A stretch of 9,527 nucleotides of DNA from contig JARFQM010000064.1 in the NCBI GenBank assembly GCA_029287755.1, forward strand, positions 1-9,527, read 5' to 3'. The DNA comes from Desulfofustis sp. (GTDB taxonomy: Bacteria; Desulfobacterota; Desulfobulbia; Desulfobulbales; Desulfocapsaceae). Under the pieces are notes generated by a model. That model was given only the letters and a program-made list of their open reading frames with translations. It searched no databases and was not told the DNA's origin. Positions 6,586-9,527 of this stretch are shown here, piece after piece (position 1 is the first letter of the stretch; the number at the start of each line of letters is the position of its first letter). Both the position numbers and the translations under genes were made by a program.

Positions 6586-6923
6586 TTATTGACGATACAG
6601 GGTTTTTGGGTACAAGTCAAATACTTCATCAAGAACCCGACGCCCATCAAGCTGAGGGCAAGCACTCCCCAAACCAAACTGCCAGAACAGCCGCCCCACC
6701 ACATCGGAACCTGGCTGTGCCGGAGAGAGACAGCCAATAAGGGCTGCCAATACGGCAAAGCTGACGGTCAATTCCAACAAGCGATCGACTCCACCCGAAG
6801 CTGCACCGCCTGCCAGAGAAGGATGAGGCCGACTATCGTGGCCACTAGTCGCCAGCGGGTGACTGCCTGATGCCAGACACGAGCCAATGGTCTGCTGGGC
6901 ACAGTGGTTTTTATAGATTTCAT
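6586..6923 (-). pseudogene. Probable frameshifted small membrane-protein gene
   Basis: An ATG at 6923, 11 nt after the CDP-alcohol transferase stop, opens 51 codons (to TGA at 6768) ending in a basic N-terminus plus a membrane helix (LVATIVGLILLWQAV). From about 6789 a different frame continues naturally with 'GVDRLLELTVSFAVLAALIG' up to TAA at 6586. A third frame holds another helix, 'VWGVLALSLMGVGFLMKYL', ending at 6576. Helices spread over successive frames on the same strand look like one polytopic gene with one or two frameshifts. The 'VDRLLELTVSFAVLAALIG' part faintly recalls the VanZ-like 'DKLLHFLAYFLLALL' helix, but this is tentative. Alternatively only the 51-residue single-helix protein is real. 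Confidence 0.35.
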
Positions 6924-6934
6924 CAGGTAGAAAA

Positions 6935-8158
6935 CTACTTAGGCGCTACTGCATCGGTGTGGCGGCGATACAGAAAATCTTCTTCGGGAGTCCAGACTGA
7001 CCATGAGCCCGTACCGCCAAGCAGAAGTATGATTGCTCCACAAAAAATCATAAGTATCGCTGCCGTGGGTTCATAAGGGCTGAATACGCTGCCCAGCAAA
7101 AGAATCAGCGTCAGGCTGGCACAGCGTCCCAATAATCCGGCCGCTGCCAGGATGCAGCAGCCGCTTACAGTGAGTAACCAGAAATTCGAGGGCCATTCTG
7201 TCCAGGAAACAGACAGATGGTACACCCATGCAGTCATTATCAGCAGCCGAAGAGCTGGTGCCAGGAACAAACGTAGACAAGTTGCCGCCAGCTCGTCCAG
7301 TCGAGTATGCTGTCTATTGTCAGAAGCCAGACGACCGGATATCACCAGCCAGTCTCTCCCGAATCCAAGCAGCAGTGGCAGCATAAACAACAGCGCAGCT
7401 ATAGCGCAGAATAGAGGAGAAAAAACCGGCACAAGCGCCACAACCAAAAAGCCCATTTGGAAGCCGGCGGTAATTCGGGCATAGGGGCGGGGCTGCAGTT
7501 CGACGAGAGGCAAATTCCAGCGACGGCGTATATATAAACCCGCGATGAAAAAATAATAGACCATCCCGACCACGAGATAAAAGACTGGCACCCGGTCAAA
7601 GGCGACGGCAACCAGGGCGGCAACCATTAGTCCAGCCGCATCTGTTTCGATATCCAGTATTTTGCCAAGCTCAGTCTCCCTGCCAGATTTTCTGGCGATC
7701 AGGCCATCGCCCAGATCAGCCAAGGCCACCATCAGATAGACGACGCTTGCTGTTACACTTGCATGATAGATAATTGCACTCGATTGACTTTTTACCACCG
7801 GCAACAGGCAGGCCAAGGCGACCACACCGCTACCGCGCGCCAGCGTCAGCCAGTTGGCTGCTCCCAGTGTAGGGTAGAACAGAGCGGGGTCGTAAGTCGA
7901 ACGATTTGTTTCGAGGTTCCTCCACAATGTCATTGTCAAATAAATAGCAACACCCACGCCTGGCAACAGGGCCAGCCCGGTAGTAGAGGTGAACTGACCG
8001 AAATACAGAAAACTGCAGGCGAAGACCAGCCAGGGAAGAATTATGAAAAGAGCCGCCCAGCGCGCCTGGTTGTGTAATGTTCTCCTTGCCCGGGACTCGC
8101 CCAACGACACACAGCCGTTGCCATTATCAGACTCGGAGAGCAGCATCAGAACCCTCAT
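6935..8158 (-). CDS. CDP-alcohol phosphatidyltransferase family membrane protein with C-terminal extension
   Basis: A 407-residue integral membrane protein. The complete family signature D-x2-D-G-x2-A-R-x8-G-x3-D-x3-D is present as Asp148, Asp151-Gly152, Ala155-Arg156, Gly165, Asp169 and Asp173; these aspartates bind the metal and CDP of a CDP-alcohol donor. Family members are usually about 170-230 residues. This one has two extra helices before the catalytic domain (about residues 34-54 and 61-79) and about 120 extra residues after residue 285 with several hydrophobic segments, ending in 'GSWSVWTPEEDFLYRRH'; the extension looks DoxX-like, but I am not sure. It should transfer a phosphoalcohol between CDP and an alcohol in the inner membrane; neither substrate can be read from the sequence. 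Its ATG overlaps the stop of the phosphatase gene (ATGA), so the two are translationally coupled, hinting that the phosphatase acts on its phosphorylated product. An in-frame ATG four codons later is an alternative start. Confidence 0.88.
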   Translation of the reverse strand: MRVLMLLSESDNGNGCVSLGESRARRTLHNQARWAALFIILPWLVFACSFLYFGQFTSTTGLALLPGVGVAIYLTMTLWRNLETNRSTYDPALFYPTLGAANWLTLARGSGVVALACLLPVVKSQSSAIIYHASVTASVVYLMVALADLGDGLIARKSGRETELGKILDIETDAAGLMVAALVAVAFDRVPVFYLVVGMVYYFFIAGLYIRRRWNLPLVELQPRPYARITAGFQMGFLVVALVPVFSPLFCAIAALLFMLPLLLGFGRDWLVISGRLASDNRQHTRLDELAATCLRLFLAPALRLLIMTAWVYHLSVSWTEWPSNFWLLTVSGCCILAAAGLLGRCASLTLILLLGSVFSPYEPTAAILMIFCGAIILLLGGTGSWSVWTPEEDFLYRRHTDAVAPK

Positions 8159-8730
8159 TGCAGGAGATTGGTCCTGAGTGATGTAAGGGCCGAGCCTTCC
8201 ATGTGCGCACGCTTCAGCAGATATTCTTCGACATTCCCATAACTGGTTTTCAGATACTCAAGCATCGCAGCCAGTGGCTCCACGGGTGCCTGGAGATAAG
8301 AAACCGCCATCTCGGGTTCGACCCCGAGGGCGGCACAGATTCCGGTTCGATCCTTGCCGCCCGGACATTGAGAGACCAGCGGAAGATTGCTCTCAGCGGC
8401 GGCGAGGGAAAGAATTTTGCCCCAGGCCAGGCCATAGTCGTCCAGGCAGCAACGGTACATGCCGATCGCGAAATCGAGGGAAAGCCACTCCCGATCACCG
8501 TTTTTAAGCCGCTCCAAGGCGGTGGCCGGATCGAATTTGCGATCTTCCACTGGCAGAAAGAGATAGCGAATCGCCCCAGTGGCCGGGAGTCTATCTGGTG
8601 ACCGCTGGCGTTCCCGGTCGCTTCTGAGATCGCAGATCGTCTTCAGGCCCAAATCACGGAAATTAGCCGTTCCATCAAGGTTTAGCCGCCTGTTGCCGTC
8701 CACATATTTACTTAGTCTCTGCACGGCCAT
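8155..8730 (-). CDS. Compact tyrosine/dual-specificity-phosphatase-like protein (possibly degenerate)
   Basis: A 191-residue protein of the bacterial tyrosine-phosphatase family: 'NFRDLG' (residues 23-28), 'TICDLRSDRERQRSPDRLP' (31-49), the P-loop Cys122-x5-Arg128-Thr-Gly in 'CPGGKDRTG', and a C-terminal 'SYGNVEEYLL'. Two blocks normal for the family are missing. After 'NFRDLG' the usual 35-40 residues (R-x-G-x-L-x-R-S-type strand and helix) are absent, so the sequence jumps straight to 'LKTICDLRS'; after 'KDRTGICAA' the helix is about eight residues short. The His before the catalytic Cys is Gln121. The catalytic Cys and Arg remain, so it may be active on a small phosphate or lipid-phosphate substrate, or be a decaying copy. 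The DNA across both gaps is in frame, so these are clean deletions rather than frameshifts. The ATG is preceded by AGGA with a short spacer. It leads the pair with the CDP-alcohol transferase. Confidence 0.78.
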   Translation of the reverse strand: MAVQRLSKYVDGNRRLNLDGTANFRDLGLKTICDLRSDRERQRSPDRLPATGAIRYLFLPVEDRKFDPATALERLKNGDREWLSLDFAIGMYRCCLDDYGLAWGKILSLAAAESNLPLVSQCPGGKDRTGICAALGVEPEMAVSYLQAPVEPLAAMLEYLKTSYGNVEEYLLKRAHMEGSALTSLRTNLLQ

Positions 8731-9094
8731 TTATCCTGTCTGACTCGGCTTATGAATGTTTTTAAAATAGATCATGTGTTCTATGTCTCTGCTGTCTGGC
8801 AACAACTTCAATACTTGTAAGTCCAGAAATCTATTTTGTCCCGGTTGCACTCGATCGAGAATGTGGTTGTGCTGCTTTATCACTGTAGTTGTGAAAACTA
8901 ATGCCCATTGAAAACCGGACCGGTAGGATGGATGCTGCGTTCTCTGCATTTCGACAGAATCTGGATCATGAGTGGCTCTTGCCATCACTCGCCTACACTT
9001 TAATGTGTTATCAGAGTAATCCTTGAATCTACATGCTGAAAGCTGGCAAAAGAAATCTGCTAAAACAATTCCTTTAAAAGAGGTCTTCAAGCAA
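8731..9094. other. Divergent intergenic region between the phosphatase pair and yceI
   Basis: About 364 nt that should carry the promoters of the minus-strand phosphatase/CDP-alcohol transferase pair and the plus-strand YceI gene. I see no convincing -35/-10 pair for either. A 10-bp palindrome CTCGATCGAG lies at 8850-8859. A 132-codon minus-strand frame spans 8731-9129 but overlaps the start of the YceI gene and has no recognisable protein character. Confidence 0.55.
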
Positions 9095-9527
9095 ATGAAA
9101 ACGCTCATTACCATCATGTTATCATGCACGATCGGCCTGACTCCGGTTATTGCTTCTGCTCAGGCTCCTGTCTGGGAAATTGATAAGGATCACACCAACT
9201 TCTATTTCAGAGTTACACATATCTATTCGGATGTGATTGGCCGATTTAACGATTACAAGGGAAGTGTGCAGTTCGATCCGATTAATCCCGAGCGCAGTGA
9301 GATTTCATTTGAGATCGAGGTAAAAAGCATCGACACCGGTTTGAGAAAAAGGGACAAGCACCTGCGCTCGGAAGATTTTCTAGACGCCTCGGAATACCCG
9401 CTAATCACCTTTAAGAGCAGCAGCATCGAAAAGCAAGACGACTCTTCTTTGAAACTCACAGGAACGTTGACCATTAAGGATGTGTCTCGGGAAATAAGCA
9501 TTCCCCTCTCTTACGCCGGAACCATGG
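9095..9527 (+). CDS. YceI-family periplasmic protein (partial, 3' end outside window)
   Basis: The ATG at 9095-9097 is preceded by AAGAGGT with an 11-nt spacer, and the frame is open to the right edge (144 complete codons; the full family length is about 190). A Sec signal peptide covers residues 1-24 with an A-x-A cleavage region 'ASAQA'. The mature start 'WEIDKDHTNFYFRVTHIYSDVIGRF' is the classic YceI opening ('w.iD..HS.i.F.v.H.....GrF'), followed by 'FEIEVKSIDTGLRKRDKHLRSEDFLDASEYP' and 'ITFKS', then 'LTGTLTIKDVSREISIPL'. The residue usually His/Ser in 'DHS' is Thr here. YceI proteins are lipocalin-like barrels that bind polyisoprenoid or other amphiphilic molecules in the periplasm. It is transcribed away from the other genes and there is no evidence that it takes part in their pathway. 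Confidence 0.93.
   Translation, partial: MKTLITIMLSCTIGLTPVIASAQAPVWEIDKDHTNFYFRVTHIYSDVIGRFNDYKGSVQFDPINPERSEISFEIEVKSIDTGLRKRDKHLRSEDFLDASEYPLITFKSSSIEKQDDSSLKLTGTLTIKDVSREISIPLSYAGTM

Noticed and set aside
8203..8601. 132-codon plus-strand ORF opposite the phosphatase
   Set aside because: Antisense shadow of a gene with clear CxxxxxR and DLRSD motifs; no ribosome-binding site or family features.
8731..9129. 132-codon minus-strand ORF whose stop abuts the phosphatase ATG
   Set aside because: Its start lies inside the YceI signal-peptide coding region on the other strand, it has no ribosome-binding site I can defend, and the translation has no recognisable domain or natural composition.

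Overview
The window is about 9.5 kb of a Gram-negative bacterial chromosome with mid-range GC. Two Lol-type lipoproteins (one with glycine zippers) and a periplasmic YceI protein point to a proteobacterium, probably a gammaproteobacterium. That placement is an inference and cannot be refined here.

Layout, left to right. 1-596 and 625-1080 are two minus-strand lipoprotein genes, the first running off the left edge. 1081-2093 is an AT-richer, roughly 1 kb gap with a possible 35-codon upstream ORF, an 18-bp tandem duplication and hairpins, but no recognisable gene. 2094-6393 is a tightly packed minus-strand operon read in the order RibD-C-type reductase, MDR-type dehydrogenase, divergent 6-pyruvoyl-tetrahydropterin-synthase (PTPS/QueD) homologue, then a 701-residue glycosyltransferase-methyltransferase fusion. 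6394-6934 holds a promoter candidate and what looks like a frameshifted small membrane-protein gene. 6935-8730 is a second minus-strand pair: a shortened tyrosine-phosphatase-like protein translationally coupled to a CDP-alcohol phosphatidyltransferase with a C-terminal membrane extension. 8731-9094 is a divergent intergenic region, and from 9095 a plus-strand YceI-family gene runs off the right edge.

The most interesting part is 2094-6393. A pterin-fold enzyme, a pyrimidine-ribose-reductase-like protein, an NAD(P)-dependent MDR, a GT4 glycosyltransferase and a SAM methyltransferase in one operon look like a dedicated pathway for a modified (reduced, glycosylated, methylated) pterin- or pyrimidine-derived small molecule. 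No GTP cyclohydrolase is visible, so precursor supply would come from elsewhere. The PTPS homologue keeps its zinc-binding histidines but has lost the usual Cys and Asp-His catalytic residues, and the MDR has lost the usual catalytic zinc ligands, so the chemistry is probably not queuosine or folate synthesis. The upstream phosphatase/CDP-alcohol transferase pair suggests a lipid headgroup reaction and may or may not belong to the same system.

A run of nine A residues lies exactly at the glycosyltransferase/methyltransferase junction. A one-base slip in either direction would separate the two domains.
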